Below are positions 6,523 to 13,616 of a DNA stretch of 19,253 nt, piece by piece (the first letter of the stretch is position 1; every line of letters begins with the position of its first letter). This DNA comes from DATBGS01 sp036557885. Lineage in GTDB: Bacteria > Chloroflexota > Ktedonobacteria > Ktedonobacterales > DATBGS01. The notes beneath the pieces are model-generated. The model saw only the letters and a list, made by a program, of their open reading frames with translations, was not told the origin of the DNA and ran no database searches. Both the position numbers and the translations under genes were made by a program. The stretch lies in the NCBI GenBank assembly GCA_036557885.1, contig DATBGS010000151.1, forward strand, positions 1 through 19,253, in the 5' to 3' direction.

Positions 6523-7989
6523 ATGCGCATTGCCTCGCAATCGCTCCAGCACCTCAAAGCGCGCTGGCTGGGCAAGCCAAAAACTGAGCTTGCATCCGAG
6601 GAAGGGCCGTCGGCCAATCTGTTTGCTGTCACCCGACGGCGGCTTACGTTCTGGTATACGGGCGTGTTTGCCACGCTCCTGCTGCTTTCCGGCCTGCTGC
6701 TCTACTTCAGCATGCGTCTTGTCCTGCTTGGGCCAATTGATGGAAAGCTAGAAACCAACGCGCAACTGCTCGCTGATTATTGGCAGCAGACAGGCGTTCA
6801 GCCCTGCACGCTCCACCGACGACTGAGCCAACCAGGGAACCTTGTGCCCTATATCGCCTGTTTTGATGCAGATGGGGACTATCTGAGCGCCAACGCCCTG
6901 GCGCTGCCACTCAGCACGTTCGATGACCCCGCGCTTGCGCAAGCGGCCCTGGCCTCGAAAAGTGGCATCAAATCGGACACAATCAATGGGGGCAACGGGC
7001 TGGGGAGCATCCGCCGTTACTCGCTGGTGGTGAGCAATCCAGATAACAACAACGAGGTTTTGGGGGTGGTGCAGGTGGGGCTGGCGGTGGGCGACTTGCT
7101 GAACGCGCTGGATGTTCTGATTTCCTTGCTGCTGGTTGTTGGCCTGGTGACGCTGCTTGGTTCTCTGCTGGGCGGCCTGTATCTTTCGCGCCGGGCGTTT
7201 GTGCCAACTCGCCTGGCTTTTGCGCGCCAGCAGGCGTTTACCGCTGACGCTTCGCACGAATTGCGCACCCCGCTGACGCTGCTGCGTGCCGATGCGGAGG
7301 CATTGCTACGCGCGCGCAAGCGGATGGACCCCGGCGATGTGTTTTTGCTGGAAAACATCGTGGCTGAGGCCAGCCATATGAGCAAGCTGGTTACCAATCT
7401 GCTCACGCTGGCGCGCCTGGATGGTGAAGCCATCCCGATGAAGCATGATCTGGTTGATCTGACCGGGCTGGCCGAGATGGTGGTCCGGCGGTCACAATTC
7501 TACGCCGAGGAAAAGCAGATTACGCTCTCCCTGGAAAGCGACACAGACGCATTTGTCAGGGGCGATCCCACCCTGTTGGAGCAGGTGCTGCTGATTCTGG
7601 TGGACAACGCGATCAAGTACAACAAGCCCTTTGGCCGGGTGCTGATAGGCGTTACCGAGGAAGAGAAACAGGTGCAGGTGTATGTCAACGATACAGGCAT
7701 TGGCATCCCAGCCAAAGATATTCCGCATCTGAGCGAGCGGTTCTATCGGGTGGATAAGGCGCGTTCACGCGAGGCAGGCGGAGCCGGGCTGGGGCTTGCC
7801 ATCGCTCGCAGCATCGTCAAGCAGCATGAAGGAACGCTGCACCTGGAAAGCACATTCGGCCAGGGGACGCTGGCGGTGCTGGAACTCCCCAGCGCGCTAG
7901 TGCAAAATCACTTGACGTTTTCGGCGTACTCTGCTATCTTCTCCCAGGGCAGCGGCGACTGGAGAAACACCGGAGAACGACCCGTATGA
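6523..7989 (+). CDS. Sensor histidine kinase (membrane-bound, two-component partner)
   Basis: Autophosphorylates on histidine and donates phosphate to the regulator encoded just upstream. The 488-aa protein has a cytoplasmic N tail, TM1 (about 42-64), an external sensor region (65-193), TM2 (about 195-220) and a very short RRAFVPTRLAFARQQ connector instead of a full HAMP domain. Then follow the H-box FTADASHELRTPL (His245), N-box LVDNAIKYNK, G1 DTGIGIP, F-box FYRVDKARS and G2 GGAGLGLAI. The external domain resembles no sensor fold I can name. GGAGG lies 12 nt before the ATG. The kinase fold ends near FGQGTLAVLELP. The last 30 or so residues look non-conserved and include a sigma70-like promoter in the DNA, so the C terminus may be a recent extension. 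It is convergent with the next gene, with 15 bp between stops. Confidence 0.94.
   Translation: MRIASQSLQHLKARWLGKPKTELASEEGPSANLFAVTRRRLTFWYTGVFATLLLLSGLLLYFSMRLVLLGPIDGKLETNAQLLADYWQQTGVQPCTLHRRLSQPGNLVPYIACFDADGDYLSANALALPLSTFDDPALAQAALASKSGIKSDTINGGNGLGSIRRYSLVVSNPDNNNEVLGVVQVGLAVGDLLNALDVLISLLLVVGLVTLLGSLLGGLYLSRRAFVPTRLAFARQQAFTADASHELRTPLTLLRADAEALLRARKRMDPGDVFLLENIVAEASHMSKLVTNLLTLARLDGEAIPMKHDLVDLTGLAEMVVRRSQFYAEEKQITLSLESDTDAFVRGDPTLLEQVLLILVDNAIKYNKPFGRVLIGVTEEEKQVQVYVNDTGIGIPAKDIPHLSERFYRVDKARSREAGGAGLGLAIARSIVKQHEGTLHLESTFGQGTLAVLELPSALVQNHLTFSAYSAIFSQGSGDWRNTGERPV
7912..7940 (+). promoter_or_regulatory. Near-consensus sigma70 promoter inside the kinase 3' end
   Basis: TTGACG (7912-7917), a 17-nt spacer and TATCTT (7935-7940). 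A transcript would run antisense to the phosphosulfolactate synthase gene. No plus-strand gene follows except a 27-codon open frame (7986-8069). Confidence 0.45.
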
Positions 7990-8004
7990 GGGTATGGAAA
8001 GAAA

Positions 8005-8766
8005 CTAGTCGTCAAACGCCAGCAGTGTATCGGAGCGCAACCCCAGCCGGAGCGTCTCCAGCGGGATGATGTCGTGCATGGCAATGTTTGCCAGATTGAC
8101 ATTGCTGCCCAGGCGTCGAATAAAGTAGGTTTGCGCGGCTTTGTTGGGTGCCTCGAAGATGATGCTGTTGCTGGGGATGCCAGAGTCCAGTATCTCTTCA
8201 ATCAGGCTAGTGCGCAGTTCGCCATTGTGCTGGAAAATGCCGCTGGTGCCGCTCTCGCGGGCTTCGGTGATGACACGCTCCGCGCCTGCCGCCAGGTCTT
8301 GCTGGATGTATTCAATCCACTCTGCGGCTTCAAGGGTGCGCTTGCTATCCTTGTAGCCCACTTCGCTGAACACGCGAAACTCTGACGTGAAATCCTTGAT
8401 GAGCCGCGCCTTGGCCGCGTTGGAAAGACCAATCGTGCCATTGGAGATTTCTACAAACCGGCACTCATAGCGGTGACAATAGGCGATGTAATCCTCCAGC
8501 TTATCCTGGCTGAGAAACTTCTCAAACAGCGTGCCGCCAAAGTAGTAATCAAGATGATGATCGCGGAGACAGCAGATTTTTTGCCCAAGGGTGTCCGAAA
8601 CGACAGAGGTTCCCCAGCCAAACTTGACAATATCAACCAGGCTGCCCATGCTGGCAACCACATCCTGAAAGTAGGAAAGCGGGATGCCATTATCAATGAC
8701 GACGGTTAGCCCTTCGTTGCGTGGTTTTGTTGCCCGTTCGGGCAGGGCCAGAGCAGTTGGGTTCAT
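8005..8766 (-). CDS. comA: Phosphosulfolactate synthase (ComA family)
   Basis: The family adds sulfite to phosphoenolpyruvate to give (2R)-phospho-3-sulfolactate. That is the first step of coenzyme M synthesis in methanogens and of spore 3-sulfolactate in Bacillus. The 253-aa length is typical. TIM-barrel signatures are clear: GLTVVIDNGIPLSYFQD (residues 19-35), DIVKFGWGTSVVSD (45-58), YYFGGTLFEKFL, VEISNGTIGLS, VFSEVGYKDSK and IFEAPNKAAQTYFIRRLG. The ATG at 8766 has GGGAG 9 nt upstream. The next pathway enzymes, phosphosulfolactate phosphatase and sulfolactate dehydrogenase, are not in the window, so the end product is unknown. Spore sulfolactate or an unknown sulfonate are inferences. An inverted repeat lies about 70 nt upstream. 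Plant and bacterial ComA-like proteins of unproven activity exist, so the exact reaction is probable, not certain. Confidence 0.88.
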   Translation of the reverse strand: MNPTALALPERATKPRNEGLTVVIDNGIPLSYFQDVVASMGSLVDIVKFGWGTSVVSDTLGQKICCLRDHHLDYYFGGTLFEKFLSQDKLEDYIAYCHRYECRFVEISNGTIGLSNAAKARLIKDFTSEFRVFSEVGYKDSKRTLEAAEWIEYIQQDLAAGAERVITEARESGTSGIFQHNGELRTSLIEEILDSGIPSNSIIFEAPNKAAQTYFIRRLGSNVNLANIAMHDIIPLETLRLGLRSDTLLAFDD

Positions 8767-8835
8767 TGCAAAACAACTCCCTTCAGAAAAGACCGCACCT
8801 CACATGTTCTACAGTACACCAGGCGCATGAAAACA

Positions 8836-8866
8836 GCATTGGAGAGCCATGAGAAATTTCCAATGC
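8836..8866. promoter_or_regulatory. Inverted repeat GCATTGGA...TCCAATGC upstream of comA
   Basis: Perfect 8-bp arms at 8836-8843 and 8859-8866, with 15 nt between them, in an AT-rich stretch about 70 nt before the comA start. A closely similar sequence occurs at 15314-15342, upstream of the enoyl-CoA hydratase. It could be an operator. Confidence 0.45.
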
Positions 8867-8907
8867 ACGAACTTTACCAAGGAAGGGGGTATATGCCGCC
8901 TGAACAG

Positions 8908-8930
8908 CCCGGCAGGGACGCCGGTGCTAC
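8908..8930 (-). repeat. Single REP unit (GTAG-headed)
   Basis: Solo minus-strand copy with GTAG at 8930-8927, followed by a GC-rich hairpin with one base change in the stem (CACCGGC in place of CCCCGGC). It lies between the esterase stop and the comA promoter region. Confidence 0.65.
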
Positions 8931-8945
8931 AAGCGGCTCAGCGTA

Positions 8946-9941
8946 TCAGCGGGGCAAGGTGTGCTCTGAGAAAAATGACCAGATGAGATCGGTGGCGTTG
9001 AACTGAAGCGTGTTGGGCGTGGCAGAGAACAGGGTCGGCCAGGAGTGGGTACCACCATCAATGCGGTAATGGATGACGGTTGAGTTGCCCTGGCAGTGCA
9101 GCCATTCTTCGCCAGTCACGTCGTCGTGATGATAGAACATCTCTGGCCTGGACGAGCAGCCATCTTGTTTCGCCCATTCATCAAGCCAGAAGGGAACCGA
9201 TGGCAGGTTCAGCAAGAAACTGCCGTCGTAGGGCACCACCATATCAGCGGTGCCATGAAATTCCATAATGGGGACGGGCTGGCTGGGGTGGCAGCCACCC
9301 ACAAGGGGGAAATAGGAGCCGGAAACCGGCGCGAAAGCAGCGATGCGTCTTGCCATGATGCAGGCGAGCATGGCAGCCATAGCGCCGCCATTGGAAAAGC
9401 CGGTGGCGTAGATGCGCTGGGGGTCAACGCACAGCGTCGCCTGCAAGTGCGTCAGCAAATCGCTGACGAAGTGCACATCATTCACGGTTGGGTCTTTGGC
9501 TGGCCCGGTGCCCCAGCCCGATTTGCCATCCGGCCCCACCGTTCCCTGCGGGAAGACCGCCAGGAAGTCTTCCCGATCAGCCAGGGCAGAAAACTCTGTC
9601 AGGTGTTCCTGGTTCTTTGCCGAGCCGCCATGTCCATGAAAATCAAGCACCAGAGGGGTGCTGGTGGTGGGGAGGTAGCTGAATGGAATATGCAGGCGAT
9701 AGAGACGAAGCAGCCCACCGGAAATCAATGATTGATTCTCAGTGGTGCCTGGAGGAATGGGAGCAGACAACCCGCATCCTGTTGTTGCTATGGATGTGGT
9801 GATGCCCCAATGCGAAAGCGGCGGGGCAGGAAGCGATTCAATAGAAGAAGCCTCAACCAATGCGCCAGAACTCACCAAAGCCAGCAAGCCTATTAACAGC
9901 ACAAACCAGATAATAGCGCGTATAAGATACAATCGGCGCAT
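8946..9941 (-). CDS. Secreted/anchored esterase, PHB depolymerase / feruloyl esterase (LpqC-type)
   Basis: Alpha/beta hydrolase of the polyhydroxybutyrate depolymerase/feruloyl esterase group, likely acting outside the cell on ester polymers or plant aromatics. With ATG at 9941 the product is 331 aa. MRRLYLIRAIIWFVLLIGLLAL forms a signal or anchor helix (residues 1-29). The domain shows FHGHGGSAKN (101-110, oxyanion region), the nucleophile elbow GFSNGG (Ser183), FHGTADMVVPY (Asp233) and GGTHSWP (His299). Cysteines at 56, 171, 194, 217, 262 and 283 suggest external disulfides. The open frame extends 32 codons upstream, but that part is charged and would bury the signal; AGGGA precedes the chosen ATG. 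It stands alone between two REP loci, same strand as comA (180 bp gap). Substrate not determined. Confidence 0.85.
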   Translation of the reverse strand: MRRLYLIRAIIWFVLLIGLLALVSSGALVEASSIESLPAPPLSHWGITTSIATTGCGLSAPIPPGTTENQSLISGGLLRLYRLHIPFSYLPTTSTPLVLDFHGHGGSAKNQEHLTEFSALADREDFLAVFPQGTVGPDGKSGWGTGPAKDPTVNDVHFVSDLLTHLQATLCVDPQRIYATGFSNGGAMAAMLACIMARRIAAFAPVSGSYFPLVGGCHPSQPVPIMEFHGTADMVVPYDGSFLLNLPSVPFWLDEWAKQDGCSSRPEMFYHHDDVTGEEWLHCQGNSTVIHYRIDGGTHSWPTLFSATPNTLQFNATDLIWSFFSEHTLPR

Positions 9942-10070
9942 AGCTTCCCTGTCCCGATAATAAAATACCCGCCTGGTCAGCGCCTCCCACCTGGAGAGGC
10001 AAAAGAGCGTTTGTTCACTGGTGCTCAGAAGGCTCAAGGCATTTCTGAGAATTTTCTAATTTTCGCACCT

Positions 10071-10079
10071 ATTATGCCA
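10071..10079 (-). promoter_or_regulatory. Possible extended -10 promoter for the esterase gene
   Basis: Reverse strand TGGCATAAT matches TGnTATAAT with one core mismatch, about 130 nt before the esterase ATG. No good -35 is seen. Confidence 0.35.
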
Positions 10080-10108
10080 TAGATAGGCAAGAGGCGCCAG
10101 CCCTGTTT

Positions 10109-10162
10109 GTAGCCCCGGCCTCCGTGCCGGGGTACGCTCCCCGGCAGGGACGCCGGGGCTGC
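10109..10162. repeat. REP/BIME pair between hydrolase and esterase genes
   Basis: Plus-strand unit with GTAG at 10109-10112, and a minus-strand unit (10162-10139) whose head is degenerate (GCAG). Heads point outward and the tails are 6 nt apart. It sits 27 bp beyond the stop of the hydrolase at 10189 and may mark the end of that operon. Confidence 0.72.
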
Positions 10163-10188
10163 TAGCAGTGGCATCCTGTGAGGCGTTC

Positions 10189-11136
10189 TCAGGGTTGCGG
10201 GTTGTCCCAGAGGGAGGAGCGCTGGGCAAAGAACCAGGATAAGAAATCGGGCGAGGAATACACTTGCAGCCAGATGTCATGTCCGGCATTGGGAATGACG
10301 GTGTAGCGCGGATGGCCGCCAGCAGCGCGAATGGCGTCTATCATGGCGCGGGAGGCTGAAGGAGGCGGTTCGCCATCGCTGCCGCCATGAAAGGCCCAGA
10401 TGGGCTGGTGGATGAGCTTCTGTGCTCTGGTGGGGTCGCCGCTGCCAGAGACAGGAGCCGCCGCTGCAAAATATTCCGGCCAGCGTTCTATCGCATCCCA
10501 GACGCCGTAGCCTCCGATGGAGATGCCAGTGATATACAGGCGCGTGGGGTCAATCTCAGGATAGACCCGCTGAAGCCCATCTACGATCTCTTTTGCCATG
10601 CGCAGGGAATCGGTGGGCAGAAACGTCAGGTGATAGGTGCCCTGCGCGGGGGGAACGTTTACCCAGCTCTTTCCATTCAGAAGCTGCGGCACAACAACAA
10701 AACTGGGCCATTTGCGCTGAATCGCAGCGGATTCCCAGATTTGCACATATGCCTGGTTCAGCAGCACCCCGCGATTCTGGGCTGGTGTGTTGGTGCTGCC
10801 TCCGCGCTCGCCCCCGCCATGCAGCAGCAAGACCAGCGGGTACTTGCCAAATGGGGAAAGATGTTTGGGCACAGCGAGATAGTAGGGCATAGCTGCGTCT
10901 TGTACATCGCTGAATGGGCAGGTCAGAAAATCGTCGGCCAGACTGGTGGGGCTGGGTTGGGCTGGAGGCTTTTTCGGGGTTGGCGCGGTGCGCGGCAGCC
11001 CCGGCTGACACACGCCATCGAGCGGGCTGGTAATCGCAGCGATGCCAGGATCATTGGCGGCATAGGCTGCGACTCCAAGAAAGATGATGAGCACCGCAAG
11101 AGCGCACCAGAGCAATCGTTGGGAAAAGCTCTGCAT
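10189..11136 (-). CDS. Membrane-anchored alpha/beta hydrolase (predicted peptidase/esterase, COG4099-like)
   Basis: Serine hydrolase, 315 aa. The N-terminal helix (residues 8-26, LLWCALAVLIIFLGVAAYA) is a signal or anchor. A Pro-rich linker follows (50-64, APTPKKPPAQPSPTS). The hydrolase domain has YYLAVPKHLSPFGKYPLVLLLHGGGERGG-type opening motifs around 85-113, nucleophile elbow GISIGGYG (Ser206), GGSDGEPPP (Asp254) and NAGHDIW (His286). A complete triad implies it is active; the external substrate (ester or peptide) is unknown. AGGAG lies 3 nt before the ATG. Only 12 bp separate it from the FMN oxidase stop, so it is the last gene of the four-gene operon running down from 15129. It shares its fold class, but little sequence, with the esterase at 8946. 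Confidence 0.82.
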   Translation of the reverse strand: MQSFSQRLLWCALAVLIIFLGVAAYAANDPGIAAITSPLDGVCQPGLPRTAPTPKKPPAQPSPTSLADDFLTCPFSDVQDAAMPYYLAVPKHLSPFGKYPLVLLLHGGGERGGSTNTPAQNRGVLLNQAYVQIWESAAIQRKWPSFVVVPQLLNGKSWVNVPPAQGTYHLTFLPTDSLRMAKEIVDGLQRVYPEIDPTRLYITGISIGGYGVWDAIERWPEYFAAAAPVSGSGDPTRAQKLIHQPIWAFHGGSDGEPPPSASRAMIDAIRAAGGHPRYTVIPNAGHDIWLQVYSSPDFLSWFFAQRSSLWDNPQP

Positions 11137-11148
11137 GCGCTCCTGCTT

Positions 11149-12345
11149 TCATCTCCTGTGCGCGTTCACATCCTTTTTCAGGATGCCGTCCTCCGAGGAT
11201 TCCTGGCCCCGGTTGCGCTTGCGTTCAAGCCACGTTTCGGTGACGGTGCTAGACCAGATTGCATACTCCGGGCCGCCAACTTTCACCAGCGAGCGATCAA
11301 CGCTGGCGATGGTGGGGCAGCCCGCCAGCCGCATTGCCAGGGTCAGTTCGTCCTGAAGAATGCGAAAGACATCGCGCACGCCAGCCTCGCCATTGACGGA
11401 CAAGCCCCAGATCACCGGGCGACCAATCAAGACAGCGCGCGCGCCCAGCGCCAGCGCCTTGAGAATATCGGTGCCGCGCCGAATGCCGCCATCTACATAG
11501 ACCTCACAGCGCCCATCTACCGCCTGGACGACCTCTGGCAGCGCCTCAATGGTTGGCAGCACGCCATCAAGCTGGCGCCCGCCATGATTCGAGACAATAA
11601 TGCCATCAATCCCGGCGTGAACAGCGCGGGCAGCGTCTTCTGCGGTCAAAATCCCTTTGAGCAAGATGGGCAGCGACGTGGCCGAACGCAGCCAGGGAAT
11701 AACTTCCCAGGTCAGGATTTCGCGCTCGCCGCGATTCTGCCAGGTGATAGGCGTGTCGCTGCTCGCGCCGGACTCGCGGTAGCCCCGGCCAGCAAAATTG
11801 CCAAACTGGAGGCCCTCTGGCAGCGTAAAGTTGTTGTAGCGGTCCCGCTCGCGGTTGGCGATGTACGGCGCGTCCACCGTCAAGACGATGGCGCGATACC
11901 CGGCGCGTTCCACGCGCTTCAACAAGTGCTGGGTCAGCGAGCGGTCACGATAGATATACAACTGGAACCAGAGCGGGCTGTCTTCAGCCGCCGCTGCTAT
12001 CTCCTCCAGGCTACAGGATGAGAGCGTGCTGGCAACCAGCAGCGCCCCGGCTGCGCGGGCTGCGCGGGCCGTCGCAAGCTCGCCTTCTGGATGCGCGAGT
12101 TTGTGCACAGACGCGGGCGCCACCATGACGGGCAGATCAACGGGCGTGCCCAGCACCGTTGTCGCGGTGCAACAATCGCGCACATCTACCAACACTTGCG
12201 GGCGCAGCCGAATTGCTGCATAGGCGCTTCGGTTGGCCTGGAGCGTGATTTCATCTTCGCTGCCCTGCGCGTAGGTATCCCAGACGGCAGGGGCCATATG
12301 CTGCTGGGCCAGGGCCTCGTAATCATGCAGATTGATGGGGTTCAT
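11149..12345 (-). CDS. FMN-dependent 2-hydroxyacid oxidase/dehydrogenase (glycolate/lactate oxidase family)
   Basis: Oxidises an L-2-hydroxyacid to the 2-oxoacid through FMN. The 398-aa TIM barrel aligns almost residue-for-residue with spinach glycolate oxidase: FQLYIYRDR (Tyr130), LTVDAP (Asp158), PILLKG (Lys230) and VSNHGGRQLD (His254, Arg257). The FMN phosphate region is VYVDGGIRRGTDILKALALGARAVLIGRP. One oddity is position 24. The conserved carboxylate-binding tyrosine (Tyr24 in the plant enzyme, in YDYYASG) is Thr24 here (VWDTYAQG), which may alter the substrate. The C-terminal 30 residues are charged and extra. The ATG at 12345 has GGGAG 6 nt upstream and overlaps the acyltransferase stop as ATGA. 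Third gene of the operon. Glycolate, lactate or a longer hydroxyacid are all possible substrates. Confidence 0.9.
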   Translation of the reverse strand: MNPINLHDYEALAQQHMAPAVWDTYAQGSEDEITLQANRSAYAAIRLRPQVLVDVRDCCTATTVLGTPVDLPVMVAPASVHKLAHPEGELATARAARAAGALLVASTLSSCSLEEIAAAAEDSPLWFQLYIYRDRSLTQHLLKRVERAGYRAIVLTVDAPYIANRERDRYNNFTLPEGLQFGNFAGRGYRESGASSDTPITWQNRGEREILTWEVIPWLRSATSLPILLKGILTAEDAARAVHAGIDGIIVSNHGGRQLDGVLPTIEALPEVVQAVDGRCEVYVDGGIRRGTDILKALALGARAVLIGRPVIWGLSVNGEAGVRDVFRILQDELTLAMRLAGCPTIASVDRSLVKVGGPEYAIWSSTVTETWLERKRNRGQESSEDGILKKDVNAHRR

Positions 12346-13616
12346 CCTTTGCTCCCTTCAGTTACGGGCTGCGGGCTGAGCGGCTGATCAGTGATCTTTG
12401 ATGCAGGAGCGCTGGCAGGCTTGACGAGGACTGGCTTCTTCGTGCGCTTTGTGCCCTCGCGCCCAACCAAGCGGCTGAGGTAGGGTATCCGCAGCGCGGT
12501 GATGGTGAACGCAAGCGAGCCAAGCACCGTCAGCGCCCAGGTGAGCACAAGCAGGAGAATGGACGGCAAGATCAGCAAGTGCGAAATGATCAGCGCGAGA
12601 ATGGCCGCGAGAAACAGCGGGTGCACCAGATACAGGCCAAACGAGGAATCTGAGAGGGTGTGCCAGATACGCTGGCTGCGCGTGTGCTCCTGTGGCTTCA
12701 CCTTCACAACGCGACTATAGGCAAACCAGTAGAGCAGGGCAATCACCGCAAGGCTGTATGGCACCATGATGGGCTGCAAAACCACTACTGCTGTGCCAAT
12801 ATCTACATGCAACACCTCTGTTGTTATCAGGTAGTACGCCGCCAGCGACGCCAGCGACGCAACCATCGCGCCAATCACCCAACCACTGTAGCGCAGCACG
12901 AACGCTCGAACCTGCTGCAAATACAGGGCGGCTATTCCTCCCAGCAGGAAATAGAATTGGTAATCCAGAACAAAGCGGTCTGTAAATGTGCTCAGCCAGG
13001 AGGACACATCGCCCGGCAACGGCAGCAGCGGCAAGCCGTAATAAAAGGCGGCCAGCAGCACCAGTTCAATGACGAAACTCACGCTCAGGGTGAGCCAGGG
13101 CCGGGGCGCGAGACGCTTGAGCACGATGAGAAACAAAGGAAAGAGCACATAAAACTGAATAGTCAGCAAGATATAATACAGTTGATAAGAAGCATCGCCC
13201 GCAAGCAGGTGGTGGAGCATCATCCCAAAGAAGTCCACTGGCCCGGTGGCGATGGTATGGTAGTTCGACCAGGTGTAGATGCCCGTCCAGATGACATATG
13301 GCAGCACAACGCCAATCCCCCGGCGCTTCCAGAATCGCCCCCACAAGAACGGCTTGCCATAATAGACATAGACCAGGGCAAAGGCGGTCACAAACATAAA
13401 GACTTCGCGGGTAAAATGAAAGGCCATCAGCACGCCCATGTGCGCCACGAGCGCGAGGGCGCCAGGGTCAAGATACATCGTGAAGGAAAGCATATGCACA
13501 GCGATAACCGAAAGCGCTGTAATGATGCGCAGGCGATCCAGTTCGTAGAGATAGGGCTTTCCGGTTTGCTCTGTCGGTGTTGACAGTTCACCCTGCCCGC
13601 TGACATCAAGCGACAT
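12342..13616 (-). CDS. Acyltransferase-3 family integral membrane protein
   Basis: Membrane O-acyltransferase of the OafA/AT3 family, which moves acyl groups across or onto extracytoplasmic sugars, lipids or other hydroxyls. It is about 424 aa with roughly ten hydrophobic helices. The family motif is near the N terminus, ELDRLRIITALSVIAVHML (Arg28, Arg30, His41), and the closing SFGLYLVHPLFLAAIL motif is in the last quarter. The cytoplasmic C-terminal tail is basic and Pro-rich. ATG at 13616 (MSLDVSG) is preferred because AGAGG lies 9 nt upstream; ATG at 13622 (MRMSLD) is also possible. The start lies within the end of the ligase gene (11-bp overlap), and the stop overlaps the oxidase start by 4 bp, so translation is coupled on both sides. 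Acceptor unknown. Confidence 0.88.
   Translation of the reverse strand: MSLDVSGQGELSTPTEQTGKPYLYELDRLRIITALSVIAVHMLSFTMYLDPGALALVAHMGVLMAFHFTREVFMFVTAFALVYVYYGKPFLWGRFWKRRGIGVVLPYVIWTGIYTWSNYHTIATGPVDFFGMMLHHLLAGDASYQLYYILLTIQFYVLFPLFLIVLKRLAPRPWLTLSVSFVIELVLLAAFYYGLPLLPLPGDVSSWLSTFTDRFVLDYQFYFLLGGIAALYLQQVRAFVLRYSGWVIGAMVASLASLAAYYLITTEVLHVDIGTAVVVLQPIMVPYSLAVIALLYWFAYSRVVKVKPQEHTRSQRIWHTLSDSSFGLYLVHPLFLAAILALIISHLLILPSILLLVLTWALTVLGSLAFTITALRIPYLSRLVGREGTKRTKKPVLVKPASAPASKITDQPLSPQPVTEGSKG

Noticed and set aside
7986..8069. 27-codon plus-strand gene MRVWKETSRQTP...
   Set aside because: It is wholly antisense to the comA 3' end except its start. A promoter and GGAGAA site exist, but there is no sign of coding selection, so it is kept only as part of a finding.
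10387..12021. 544-codon open frame on the plus strand
   Set aside because: It lies antisense to the hydrolase and FMN oxidase, which have complete catalytic motifs. It reads like GC-rich shadow sequence with no recognisable domain or ribosome site.
12660..13583. 307-codon plus-strand open frame
   Set aside because: Antisense to the acyltransferase-3 gene. Its His/Gln-rich composition is what the complement of membrane-helix codons gives.
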